A DNA stretch of 64,000 bases from Taibaiella soli (GTDB lineage: Bacteria; Bacteroidota; Bacteroidia; Chitinophagales; Chitinophagaceae), in the NCBI RefSeq assembly GCF_003236175.1, contig NZ_QKTW01000017.1, positions 136,304 through 200,303 of the forward strand. The letters are read 5' to 3'. Shown here one piece after another: positions 43,209-51,207 of this stretch. Numbering within the stretch: the first letter of the stretch is position 1; every line of letters begins with the position of its first letter. The notes beneath the pieces were generated by a model. That model did not search any database and was not told the origin of the DNA. It saw only the letters and a program-made list of their open reading frames with translations. Made by a program: the position numbers and the translations under genes.

Positions 43209-44342
43209 CTATTTCAACTTAGCGTTTATAAAATGATGATAGGTATCTCCACTAAGCCCCGTCAGCTTATAAGCTTCACGATGAGAAAGTTTACCCTGCT
43301 GAACAGCCTGATCAATAAATGCAGCGAAACGAAGACTAACACGATTTATTTGATTATTATAGTAATCTCCGCCACCGTTTGATTCTTCTTTTTTCTGCTG
43401 AGCCTGAAATTGCCATTGGCTATACCAGCTAAAAAATTGCCCTTTTGTAATAAACCCCAGATCCAGTGCACGCCTTGCTATTACAATACGACTTACCTTA
43501 AAATAACGGGCGACATAGCCAAGATCAGAACGTTGCTGCCATACATTTTTGAATATAGTTCCCGGCACTAAAAATTCTGCGGCAACCTTATCACAAAGCT
43601 GCTCGACCGGATCATTCGCCGGCATAAACTGATTAGTATCAAAACCTGCGCTTTTACCTAGCCAAACATGCGCCAATTCGTGAATCAACGTAAATAATTT
43701 AGCTGATTCTGCATCGCTGTTGTTGATGAATAAAAATGGACAATACTCGTTGACTAATATAAATCCCCGGCATTCAGCGGCATCAATTTTTCGCTTTGTA
43801 TTATTCCCAACAATCCCGTTCACAACGACAATAATTCCAATTTCCTCAATTTGGTTGACGAGAAAACGGAAAGCGCTGGGCGCATCCTTAACATCAGAAG
43901 CCCAGTCCAATGCTAACCCCAGCGTATTGCGAATATCCTCAACAATATCTTCAATTCCATTCTTTGTAGAAAATCTTCCAATAAAAGACAACGGTTGATG
44001 TCCGTCCTCCTGCAAATACTCGCTCAGCCACTGCTGACGTTGCTGTAAGCTTCTTACCGTATCCGCAATATTTAAACTTATATCACTGTTTACAATTTTA
44101 CTACCATGTCGAAAATAAGGGAATGGCAATGTTTCTTTAGGTGGCTCAGGCAAAAATAAATAGCCGAACGGCAAATGAACACGCTTTGAAAAAACCTCCA
44201 GCTGCTTGACGGTTGGTTCTGCTTCTTGCTTGAGCCATTCAGGCAATCTGGGCAACGCCTTTACTAAATCATCCACCGTTTTCCCAGACCTCTTTAAAGC
44301 CCAGAAAAGCATTTCAGGATTTATTTTTACCGTGGTACTCAT
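43209..44342 (-). CDS. ImmA/IrrE metalloprotease-HTH protein (antitoxin partner)
   Basis: About 377 residues from the ATG at 44342; an earlier ATG at 44369 adds nine residues. The N-terminus contains an Xre-like helix-turn-helix region (ALKRSGKTVDDLVKALPRL, VKQLEVFSKRVHLPFGYLF). The middle has the zinc-protease motif LIHELAHVW (HExxH) with a later Glu in CDKVAAEFLVP, as in ImmA/IrrE. The combination is typical of the antitoxin or regulator partner of DUF4411 toxins. It is the first gene of the two-gene unit. Confidence 0.85.
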   Translation of the reverse strand: MSTTVKINPEMLFWALKRSGKTVDDLVKALPRLPEWLKQEAEPTVKQLEVFSKRVHLPFGYLFLPEPPKETLPFPYFRHGSKIVNSDISLNIADTVRSLQQRQQWLSEYLQEDGHQPLSFIGRFSTKNGIEDIVEDIRNTLGLALDWASDVKDAPSAFRFLVNQIEEIGIIVVVNGIVGNNTKRKIDAAECRGFILVNEYCPFLFINNSDAESAKLFTLIHELAHVWLGKSAGFDTNQFMPANDPVEQLCDKVAAEFLVPGTIFKNVWQQRSDLGYVARYFKVSRIVIARRALDLGFITKGQFFSWYSQWQFQAQQKKEESNGGGDYYNNQINRVSLRFAAFIDQAVQQGKLSHREAYKLTGLSGDTYHHFINAKLK

Positions 44343-44400
44343 ATTTTCACGAAAATAATTAATTAGCACATTCAGAAATCAGAGACCCAAAAAATCCTCA

Positions 44401-44482
44401 CCCCTACTTTACATTCACTCCAAACTGCATCATCACACTCAATATTCTTTGCATCGCCAACAGACCACGTTCAAGATCTCGG
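44401..44482 (-). pseudogene. Duplicated 3' end of the cupin gene
   Basis: The stretch from CCCCTAC to TCTCGGCGATC matches the 3' end of the nearby cupin gene (about 44854-44943) in the same orientation: CCAAACTGCATCATCAC against CCAAACTGCTTCATCAC, AATATTCTTTGCAT identical, and GATCTCGGCGAT identical. It is a partial, diverged duplicate about 450 bp away. Confidence 0.7.
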
Positions 44483-44856
44483 CGATCCGTGTCGTTGTGC
44501 CATCGTGAGTGCGTTCTTTTTCGTCAGACTTTTTCCAGTGCGAAATCAGATTCATACTTCCTCATACCTCGTCATCGGGAAGACCCGCGTGGTGTGTTTT
44601 TCCCCATGTCACGTCGACCCTAAGGAGACGTCCCGCTAAACATGCAAACCCACAACACGCGGGATCCCTCTTTCATCGGGACAAACACGAGTAAATCATT
44701 CGATGGCAAACATAGGATACCCCATCACGAGCACCATCGACTTCCGACATAATTCAATGGAATTACCAAAGACAAGCGCGAATACAAATTATCTCCTCCG
44801 CGCAATTGCGTGGGCAGCATATTCCGCAGATTTCCCACATTCACCACATTCCCGCC
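44483..44856. other. Gene-free stretch
   Basis: About 370 bp between the cupin remnant and the cupin gene. I see no credible gene. It contains loosely palindromic CGCGTGGTGTG/CACAACACGCG sequence near 44588-44662, which may fold, but nothing I can name. Confidence 0.45.
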
Positions 44857-45288
44857 CTACTTCACTTCCAAACCAAACTGCTTCATCACTCCCAATATTC
44901 TTTGCATATCCGGTGGACCACCAGCATTGATGATCTCGGCGATTGCTCTGAAATATTCCGGGCCGATGCTTGCTTGCGATAAAGAACAAAGTACGCGTGT
45001 CGGCACCGTTCCGGTATTATTAAAGCCGTGCACAATGCCGCGTTTAATAAACAATGTATCACCGGGATTCAACACTCGGATTTCATCGCCATAAATCTGG
45101 TGCAGCGTGCCTTCCATCACATGAAGCGTTTCATCAACGTCGACATGGTAATGCGGTGCAGGCACTTTTATATTCGGTGGCACCAGCATTTCAAATACCA
45201 CCAATGTGCCGTCGGTATCCTGGCCATCGAACAGGAACTTGAGCTTTAGCTCGCCAATAGAGATCTCTTCTTTAAATACGGGGAACAT
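44857..45288 (-). CDS. Cupin-domain protein
   Basis: 143 residues. Cupin motif 1 is PHYHVDVDETLHVMEG (HxH with Glu) and motif 2 is PGDTLFIKRGIVHGFNN with the third His, forming a metal site in a beta barrel. C-terminal helices contain PEYFRAIAEIINAGGPPD. It is a small mononuclear-metal cupin of unknown substrate. It is a single gene with a diverged duplicate of its 3' end downstream. Confidence 0.85.
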   Translation of the reverse strand: MFPVFKEEISIGELKLKFLFDGQDTDGTLVVFEMLVPPNIKVPAPHYHVDVDETLHVMEGTLHQIYGDEIRVLNPGDTLFIKRGIVHGFNNTGTVPTRVLCSLSQASIGPEYFRAIAEIINAGGPPDMQRILGVMKQFGLEVK

Positions 45289-45511
45289 GTGTGTGAATTT
45301 TCATATAAGATAAAATAAATCGCTGATATCTGATTTCCCTGATCACTGATTTTTGCGAATGGTCAGTTGTCAGTTGTGAGCTAACCAAGATGTCCACTTT
45401 TTAAGGTTTTAACCATTTAACTTTTTAGCTATTTAACTTTTCCCCCAGAAATGATGGCACAAATCTTTTATAGTTAAACTGATATCAATAAAGTAACCAA
45501 AAACATTAATT

Positions 45512-45811
45512 ATGAAACCAATAATCAGCTTGCTAGTCTTGGCACTCATGACCGGGTCTGCATCAGTTAATGCGCAGAGTACCACTAAAAAAGCGGAAAA
45601 AGAAGTGTCAAAAGATGCTACAAAAGCCGCAGATAAAACTGCGGAAGTTGCGTCTAAGGGCAAATCCTCCGTTGTCGATAAAGTTTACAAAGACAAAGAA
45701 GGGCCAAACGGTGAAACGATCTACATCGACGCCCACTCAAAATACTATTGGGTCGACAAGAAAGGACATAAGGAATACATCGCCAAGGATAAGCTCAAGA
45801 ATAAGAAATAA
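45512..45811 (+). CDS. Small lysine-rich exported protein
   Basis: 99 residues with a signal peptide (1-21, ending VNAQS). The mature protein is extremely rich in Lys, Ala and Glu (KKAEKEVSKDATKAADKTAE), followed by GPNGETIYIDAHSKYYWVDKKGHK, a short beta-type motif seen in small Bacteroidota surface proteins. A perfect terminator follows 8 bp after the stop. Function unknown; an envelope or stress role is possible. Confidence 0.75.
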   Translation: MKPIISLLVLALMTGSASVNAQSTTKKAEKEVSKDATKAADKTAEVASKGKSSVVDKVYKDKEGPNGETIYIDAHSKYYWVDKKGHKEYIAKDKLKNKK

Positions 45812-45818
45812 TACCAGC

Positions 45819-45854
45819 AATCCGGCAAGACGCTCTTCTTGCCGGATTTTTTTT
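45819..45854 (+). terminator. Terminator of the lysine-rich protein gene
   Basis: AATCCGGCAAGA (45819-45830) and TCTTGCCGGATT (45837-45848) pair perfectly and are followed by a T-run. Confidence 0.9.
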
Positions 45855-45894
45855 GCCCTAAAAGATTGTGACACAGAGCAATCTGCATTTCTTG

Positions 45895-46181
45895 TCGTCG
45901 ACCTATTGATTTACCAGGCAGACCTACTTTAAAACGAGGTGGACCTTGTTCAGGTACAAGGTCCACCTACTTTTTTACTAGGTCCACTTACTTCACCTAC
46001 CAGCTCGACCTAATTCAGAACGAGGTCTACCTGCTGCTGCAAAAGGTCGACCTCGTTTACCTACAAGCCCGACCTAGTTTCAAACAAGGTCCACCTACTT
46101 TTTTACTAGGTCCACTTACTTCACCTACAAGGTCGACCTACTTCCGAACGAGGTCTACTTACCTCCATACAAGGTCAACCT
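45895..46181. repeat. 14-unit array of near-palindromic decamers, 21-bp period
   Basis: Decamers close to AGGTCGACCT begin at 45895, 45916, 45937, 45959, 45980, 46002, 46023, 46044, 46066, 46087, 46108, 46130, 46151 and 46172; every step is 21 or 22 bp. The central bases vary (GG, CC, CG, CT, CA), while A-G-G-T and A-C-C/T-T are mostly kept. A higher-order repeat of 128 bp also exists (45956-46000 equals 46084-46128 over 45 bp). Some neighbours can form hairpins, for example 45937-45949 with 45956-45968, a perfect 13-bp stem. It occupies most of the 440-bp gap between the lysine-rich protein gene and the aldo/keto reductase gene. Confidence 0.9.
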
Positions 46182-46279
46182 TATAATTGAGCCATCCAGA
46201 CAACTAAATTGAGCCCGTCAGACATCCTGTCGTCTATCCAAAACAAGGAGCTTTGTGTCTTCAAAATCTATTATCAGTC

Positions 46280-47251
46280 ATGACAGGAATAACAAAAATA
46301 AAACTGGGCAATAACGGTCCTGAAGTATCAAAACTGGGACTCGGCTGTATGCGCATGTCGCCGGTATGGGGATCTGCAAAACCGGATGAAGCGGAAAGCG
46401 TTGCTACGATTCAGCAGGCACTGGACAACGGCATTAATTTTTTAAACACAGGTGATTTCTATGGCGCCGGTCATAATGAAATGCTTGTCGGCAAAGCGAT
46501 CAAAGGCAGACGCGACGATGCATTTATCAGCGTAAAATTTGGCGCCATTTTTTATGGCAAACAAATGCTGGGCCTCGACCTTCGTCCAATAGCCATCAAG
46601 AACTTTATCAATTATTCACTGGTTCGTCTGGGCGTTGATGTGATCGATCTTTATCAACCCTGCCGTTTAGACAACAGCGTGCCTATAGCGGATGTAATTG
46701 GCACCGTCGCAGATCTGATTACAGAAGGAAAAGTCCGTCACCTCGGCGTATCGGAAATAACCGCAGAACAACTTCGTCAGGTACACGCGATCCATCCCGT
46801 AGCAGCGCTGGAAATTGGCTATTCGCTGGCGGATCGTCAGATAGAAAACGAGTTGCTGCCTGCTGCAAAAGAACTGGGTATTGGCGTGGTTGCTTTTGCA
46901 AATACAGCAGAAGGCTTACTGACCGGCGACCTTAAAGCGCCATTAGCTGAAAATGATCATCGTCTGCACTTCTCTCGTTTTCAGGGCGACAACCTCAAAC
47001 AAAATCTGGAGAAAGTAGAAATTCTGAAGCAACTGGCAAAAGACAAAGGCACTACCACAACACAGCTTGCAATTGCATGGGTCAATCAGCAGGGCGAGCA
47101 CATCATGCCTTTGGTGAGTATGAGCAAAAGATCGAGACTGCCGGAGAATATGGCAGCTATGGAGATCCATTTTACGCCGGAAGAAACCGCATTACTAAAT
47201 ACAAATTTTGCACCGGGCGCAATGCTGGGTGGTACCTACCTGCAGCGTTAG
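46280..47251 (+). CDS. Aldo/keto reductase
   Basis: 323 residues from the ATG at 46280; an ATG at 46253 is in frame but adds a stretch not seen in the family. The LGLGCMRMS start, the catalytic Asp and Tyr in NTGDFYG, and Lys in SVKFG are present. The usual His of the tetrad (DLYQxHR) is replaced: the sequence is DLYQPCRLD. A clade of NADPH-dependent reductases with altered sequence at this place exists, so activity is still likely. It is followed after 24 bp by an AraC-type regulator and lies downstream of the 21-bp periodic array. Confidence 0.85.
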   Translation: MTGITKIKLGNNGPEVSKLGLGCMRMSPVWGSAKPDEAESVATIQQALDNGINFLNTGDFYGAGHNEMLVGKAIKGRRDDAFISVKFGAIFYGKQMLGLDLRPIAIKNFINYSLVRLGVDVIDLYQPCRLDNSVPIADVIGTVADLITEGKVRHLGVSEITAEQLRQVHAIHPVAALEIGYSLADRQIENELLPAAKELGIGVVAFANTAEGLLTGDLKAPLAENDHRLHFSRFQGDNLKQNLEKVEILKQLAKDKGTTTTQLAIAWVNQQGEHIMPLVSMSKRSRLPENMAAMEIHFTPEETALLNTNFAPGAMLGGTYLQR

Positions 47252-47275
47252 GCTGCAATTAAATAACTTTGCGCT

Positions 47276-48088
47276 GTGACGAATCCAAGCGAAATCATTC
47301 CGGGCCTTATTTTTTATGCCTATCTCTCTGCACAACGGAAAGACAAAGTAAGCTTCCTCGAGCACAACACCCTGGTGTTGGTGGCCTCGGGGCAGTTTAC
47401 TTTAGAGACATCCGGCCAGAAAGTAACCATGCGAAAAGGCGAAATGCTGCTGATCGGCAAAAATCAACTCGCTACAATTACAAAGACGCCATTACCCGGC
47501 GAAGATTACGAGACTATTGTGATCTCACTACAGGAGGAAATGCTGCGCCAGATTGTGCTGGAAGAACAATTGACGATGCAGGAGAAATATAGTGGTCCGC
47601 GTAATGTGCTCATACCGCCAACGGATTTTTTACGTGGTTATTTTCAGTCAGTGCTACCCTATGTCCGCAATCCGGAAGCGACCTTAACTGATGCGATGGG
47701 CATGCTCAAAGTAAAGGAAGGCGTAAAACTAATACTCCATGCAATGCCCGGACTTCGTTCTTTGTTGTTCGATTTTTCGGAGCCGCATAAGATCGATCTG
47801 GAAAAATTTATGCTGGGTAATTTTCATTTCAATATTCCCCTTGAAAAATTTGCACAGCTGACTGGTAGAAGTCTCGCGGGATTTAAGCGTGATTTCAAGA
47901 AGGTATTTGACGCGGCACCTAAGCAATGGCTAATGGAACGACGCTTAACGGAGGCACGTTATCTGATTGAGAAAAGTCGCAAGCCATCTGATATTTATCT
48001 GGATCTTGGCTTTGAAAGTTTGTCACATTTCTCTCGTTCCTTTAGCAGAAAATACGGTAAGGCACCTTCGGAATGGAAAGCTGCGTAA
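47276..48088 (+). CDS. AraC-family transcriptional regulator
   Basis: 270 residues, GTG start at 47276. The N-terminal region is a cupin-like sensor (LVLVASGQFTLETSGQKVTMRKGEMLLIG), and the C-terminal 100 residues carry two HTH motifs (LEKFAQLTGRSLAGFKRDFK and YLDLGFESLSHFSRSFSRKYG) as in AraC/XylS proteins. It probably controls the reductase gene next to it, as this pairing is very common. No other targets can be deduced. Confidence 0.87.
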   Translation: MTNPSEIIPGLIFYAYLSAQRKDKVSFLEHNTLVLVASGQFTLETSGQKVTMRKGEMLLIGKNQLATITKTPLPGEDYETIVISLQEEMLRQIVLEEQLTMQEKYSGPRNVLIPPTDFLRGYFQSVLPYVRNPEATLTDAMGMLKVKEGVKLILHAMPGLRSLLFDFSEPHKIDLEKFMLGNFHFNIPLEKFAQLTGRSLAGFKRDFKKVFDAAPKQWLMERRLTEARYLIEKSRKPSDIYLDLGFESLSHFSRSFSRKYGKAPSEWKAA

Positions 48089-48146
48089 GCGAAGGCAAAC
48101 GTGAAATGTCAAACGTGAAATGATTGTGCCAGCTTTTCTTTGGTTT

Positions 48147-48599
48147 TTAAACACCAAATTGCCTCAAATGGTGGTCTGTATGATTATAGAATAGTTTGCC
48201 CCAGTCTTGTCTGTTGAATTTACCCGCCAGTTTATTTTCCGGCACCAGATCTGTTGCGTTGTAAAACTTTTCGATGTTGTGCTTGAGCTGCTGCCGTTCG
48301 GCTTCAAAATCCGGGGGATTGATGCCCTGCTTCACCATATTCATTTCCACGAAAGTCTGAACTTTTTCCTTGGGCGGTTTCGTGTTCAGAAAGAAGAATT
48401 TAATTAGCCACTTTGGCATCGGCAATCTCTGAGCAACGGTTGGATCCAGTTCGCCGGTTGCAGTATCGAAAGCCATTGCCATGTGCCGGAGTCCCTGATT
48501 CACATTCATTTTGCCCCATAAAGCCTTTGATTCAGGCGAGAGGTTGTCGATCCGGGCGAGCACCTCATTCTTTACATCGGGCGTTAGCAAATTTTTCAT
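48147..48599 (-). CDS. DUF1569 (DinB-like) protein
   Basis: About 150 residues from the ATG at 48599; an earlier ATG at 48653 adds 18 unlikely residues. It is a four-helix DinB-superfamily protein: RIDNLSPESKALWGKMNVNQGLRHMAMAF near the start, and YNHTDHHLRQFGV at the end with the HxxxH-type metal ligands. This is DUF1569, a family of unknown function related to metal-dependent thiol transferases. Single gene on the minus strand. Confidence 0.82.
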   Translation of the reverse strand: MKNLLTPDVKNEVLARIDNLSPESKALWGKMNVNQGLRHMAMAFDTATGELDPTVAQRLPMPKWLIKFFFLNTKPPKEKVQTFVEMNMVKQGINPPDFEAERQQLKHNIEKFYNATDLVPENKLAGKFNRQDWGKLFYNHTDHHLRQFGV

Positions 48600-48709
48600 A
48601 TACCTGGTATTTAAAAAATTTCGACCGTGGTATAAAGTTACGAAAAACCGCACAGGATAAGGGATCTCACGCTAACACCAAGGTTATTGCTCTGAGCCGT
48701 GCCAGCCAA

Positions 48710-48994
48710 TCAGATAGCGCCGGCAAACTTCCTTTTGACAACGATTGTCTCGTCTCCGGACTCCGCCCATGACTGTATAATCGGGCTTTCAATGGATTCA
48801 TACACTTCAATTAATCCGGGTCCTTCGGGAAGCTGATAAAAAGGTGTAAGCACAATGTAATTGCCAATAATATGGTCTACATAACCAGTGCTGGTAATGC
48901 CTTCTACCTGTATAAACTGATAACCTTTGGCCTTCAGATTTTGCAATACAGAAACGGTAAACGCAGGCATCCCTACCTCCTTTTTCTCCTTCAT
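48710..48994 (-). CDS. Small hypothetical protein
   Basis: 94 residues with a clean beta-rich sequence (VLQNLKAKGYQFIQVEG, DHIIGNYIVLTPFYQLPEGPGLIEVYES, ETIVVKRKFAG). No signal peptide or membrane segment. I do not recognise the family; it may be a small cytoplasmic alpha/beta protein. Single gene. Confidence 0.55.
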   Translation of the reverse strand: MKEKKEVGMPAFTVSVLQNLKAKGYQFIQVEGITSTGYVDHIIGNYIVLTPFYQLPEGPGLIEVYESIESPIIQSWAESGDETIVVKRKFAGAI

Positions 48995-49170
48995 AAACAG
49001 CGCAAAGCTACCTACTACGATGGCTCGCGGCGGTGAGCATTGTTACTGAAAACAGTGATTTAATTTACTTTTTGAGGGAATTCACAAGCAATGCAGACTT
49101 ATATTTTCGTGGATCACCTCGACTACCAGCAAGCTGCAATGCTTCAAATTTGGCTTCGAACCAACCTAAT

Positions 49171-49199
49171 CTTACTTTTTTTATGCCAAAAAAAGTAAG
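49171..49199. repeat. Perfect 12-bp inverted repeat in gene-free region
   Basis: CTTACTTTTTTT and AAAAAAAGTAAG flank ATGCC. It lies in a 395-bp gene-free stretch (48995-49389). Similar A/T-stretch hairpins with a GC loop recur as dispersed repeats in Bacteroidota genomes. It could act as a terminator or be a MITE-like remnant. Confidence 0.65.
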
Positions 49200-49389
49200 C
49201 AAAAAAGGGCAGTCTTCACCCGACCATGTCAGGGTTCAGACGATCGCTCGATTAAACTTCGTTACTACTGTGCTGCCGAGTCTGAGCGCCTTGAATTTAA
49301 ACTCACTTTTTAAAATGCGTGATAGACACATAGAATCATTTCATTGACTACGCACTCATATCCGGATTGATCATTGCATCAGTCTGTCA

Positions 49390-49893
49390 TTATGGTACCA
49401 GACGTTTTCCCATAATGATGAGGCCGCGTTCTTCCCCATCGAGAATCGCAATGTTCGGGAAATTACCCCATTCCTCAAATCCAAAATGCTTAAACAATTT
49501 CAGGCTTGGCTCGTTGTGCGCAAAAATAAAACCGAGCAATGTTTTTATCTGAAAATCGGGCGCAATGTTTAAACAGTATTCAAGAATCCTTTTGCCGAAA
49601 CCCTGGCCTCTATATTGCTCGTCCATATAAATACTCACCTCTACGGTTGCATTATACGCCGGCCGGCCGTAAAACGGTTGAAAACTCACCCATCCCACAA
49701 TCTCATTATCTTCATTTTCCACCATCCACAACGGCCTGTTGCCTTGATGTTCGTCAAACCAGCGCTCGCGGCTTTCTACCGACACAGGCTCCGTATCTGC
49801 GGTTACCATGCGTGATGGTATCGTTGAATTGTATATCTCTACAATTTTCGGAAGATCTGCTTTGGTAGCGTCTCTGTATTTAAGTGTGCTCAT
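49390..49893 (-). CDS. GNAT acetyltransferase (phosphinothricin acetyltransferase-like)
   Basis: 167 residues from the ATG at 49893; an earlier start at 49938 adds 15. The acetyl-CoA loop YRGQGFGKRIL (R-x-x-G-x-G) is intact, and the layout IVEIYNSTIPSRMVTADTE near the start, VSFQPFYGRPAYNATVEVSIYM in the middle and FIFAHNEPSLKLFKHFGFEEWG near the end is that of Pat/Bar-like N-acetyltransferases. Here it probably acetylates a small amine such as an amino acid analogue. Confidence 0.87.
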   Translation of the reverse strand: MSTLKYRDATKADLPKIVEIYNSTIPSRMVTADTEPVSVESRERWFDEHQGNRPLWMVENEDNEIVGWVSFQPFYGRPAYNATVEVSIYMDEQYRGQGFGKRILEYCLNIAPDFQIKTLLGFIFAHNEPSLKLFKHFGFEEWGNFPNIAILDGEERGLIIMGKRLVP

Positions 49894-50003
49894 TCGTGTT
49901 CTTTTAAAATTCCCGGGCTGACGGCTACAAAAGTACATCTTAAACCAGTTTAAGTTTTATACCATTACCAGAGAATACATTTGTCGTAAAATCTTTTACA
50001 GCG

Positions 50004-50438
50004 ATGAATACAAACAGAGCGACATTGGTTCAGCTTTTTCTAAGACTGGCGCTTTCCGTTTCCTTTCTATCAGCCGTTGCCGACCGGCTGGGCTTTTGGG
50101 GCACGGAACATGTAAGCTGGGGCAACTGGGAAAATTTTGTCGCTTATTCGCAGCGTGTCAATTCTTTTGCGAATGCACAAATAAACATCGTACTCGCCAT
50201 TGTTGCCACAACGCTCGAAATTTTACTGCCGGTATTATTCCTGATTGGTTACAAAATAAAAATTGCGGCCACCGTTTCCGCCGTGTTATTACTCTGTTTT
50301 GCGCTTGCAATGACTTATAGTTTTGGCCTCAAACCCAGTCTCGATTACTCTGTCTGGACCGCAGCAGCAGCAAGCTTTGCACTTGCAGCGCTTGGAGATT
50401 ACCGCTATAGCATTGATCAGCTACTTGCAGAAAAGTAG
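50004..50438 (+). CDS. DoxX-like membrane protein
   Basis: 144 residues with four membrane helices (about 8-28, 58-80, 84-104, 115-135) and the DoxX pattern LFLRLALSVSFLSAVADRLG near the start. Family members are linked to redox or thiosulfate metabolism, but function is mostly unknown. It lies upstream of a small cysteine-rich protein gene, with a gap of 67 bp. Confidence 0.75.
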   Translation: MNTNRATLVQLFLRLALSVSFLSAVADRLGFWGTEHVSWGNWENFVAYSQRVNSFANAQINIVLAIVATTLEILLPVLFLIGYKIKIAATVSAVLLLCFALAMTYSFGLKPSLDYSVWTAAAASFALAALGDYRYSIDQLLAEK

Positions 50439-50505
50439 CGCTGCCGGACTATTTGACGGGCGTATAAAAAATATTATTTTTAAAAATCACCCTAAAAATA
50501 GAACC

Positions 50506-50736
50506 ATGAAACAACTTACCCTTCTACTATCTATTGCACTACTGGCCATTGCAGACACACCGACCTATGCCGGAAAATGCAGCGGAGATAAATATTGCAC
50601 AGCGTGTAAAAATTGTAAGTATTGCAAAAACTGTTCTCAGAACGGTGGTACCTGTGGTGTTTGCCGGCCGTCGAAAAGTAAAAGGGTTGTAAAAAATAAA
50701 CCGGTGAAATCAGCGTCTGTATACAGGGCGAGCTAA
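50506..50736 (+). CDS. Small cysteine-rich exported protein
   Basis: 76 residues from the ATG at 50506, with a signal peptide (1-22, ending TYAGK). The mature part has nine closely spaced cysteines (KCSGDKYCTACKNCKYCKNC, then GGTCGVC), followed by a lysine-rich tail. The spacing could bind metal or form several disulfides. Similar short proteins are common in Bacteroidota but have no known function. Confidence 0.75.
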   Translation: MKQLTLLLSIALLAIADTPTYAGKCSGDKYCTACKNCKYCKNCSQNGGTCGVCRPSKSKRVVKNKPVKSASVYRAS

Positions 50737-50748
50737 AATGAATTTTAT

Positions 50749-51174
50749 ATGGACGTACAGAAACAAATCAAAGCCTTAATTGCGAGTCAGCCGGAGCCGA
50801 AACGCAACGACATGCAGACGTTGCACGAACGTATACTTGAGATGAAGCCAGAAATTAAACTATGGTTTGACGAAGGCAAAAACGAGGAAGGTAAAGTTGT
50901 CGCTAACCCTACGATTGGGTACGGCTTTCAGGTTATAAAATACGCCAACGGCAAAACCAGGGACTTCTTTCAAATCGGGATGAGTGCCAATACAACCGGA
51001 ATCTCCGTTTATATTCTCGGCATCGAAGACAAAAAATACTTACAGGAAACCTTCGGCAAACAACTGGACAAAGCGAGCGTAACGGGCTATTGCATCAAGT
51101 TCAAAGCGCTGAAAGATATTAACCTGGATGTACTTGCAGCAGCAATCGGGTTTGGGTTTGAAGCTACGAAATGA
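50749..51174 (+). CDS. DUF1801-like protein
   Basis: 141 residues. IKALIASQPEPKRNDMQTLHERILEM near the start and PTIGYGFQVIKYANGKTRDFFQIGMSANTTGISVYI in the middle match DUF1801 (YdhG/PF08818-type, an SufE-like small alpha/beta fold). It is cytoplasmic and the function is unknown. It starts 13 bp after the cysteine-rich gene, so probably the same transcript. Confidence 0.75.
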   Translation: MDVQKQIKALIASQPEPKRNDMQTLHERILEMKPEIKLWFDEGKNEEGKVVANPTIGYGFQVIKYANGKTRDFFQIGMSANTTGISVYILGIEDKKYLQETFGKQLDKASVTGYCIKFKALKDINLDVLAAAIGFGFEATK

Positions 51175-51207
51175 AAATAAGCAGCAAAATACCTCTCACA
51201 CAATTCT

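Noticed and set aside
49033-49347. 104-codon open frame
   Set aside because: It runs through an AT-stretch inverted repeat and has no protein-like pattern; probably part of a dispersed non-coding repeat.
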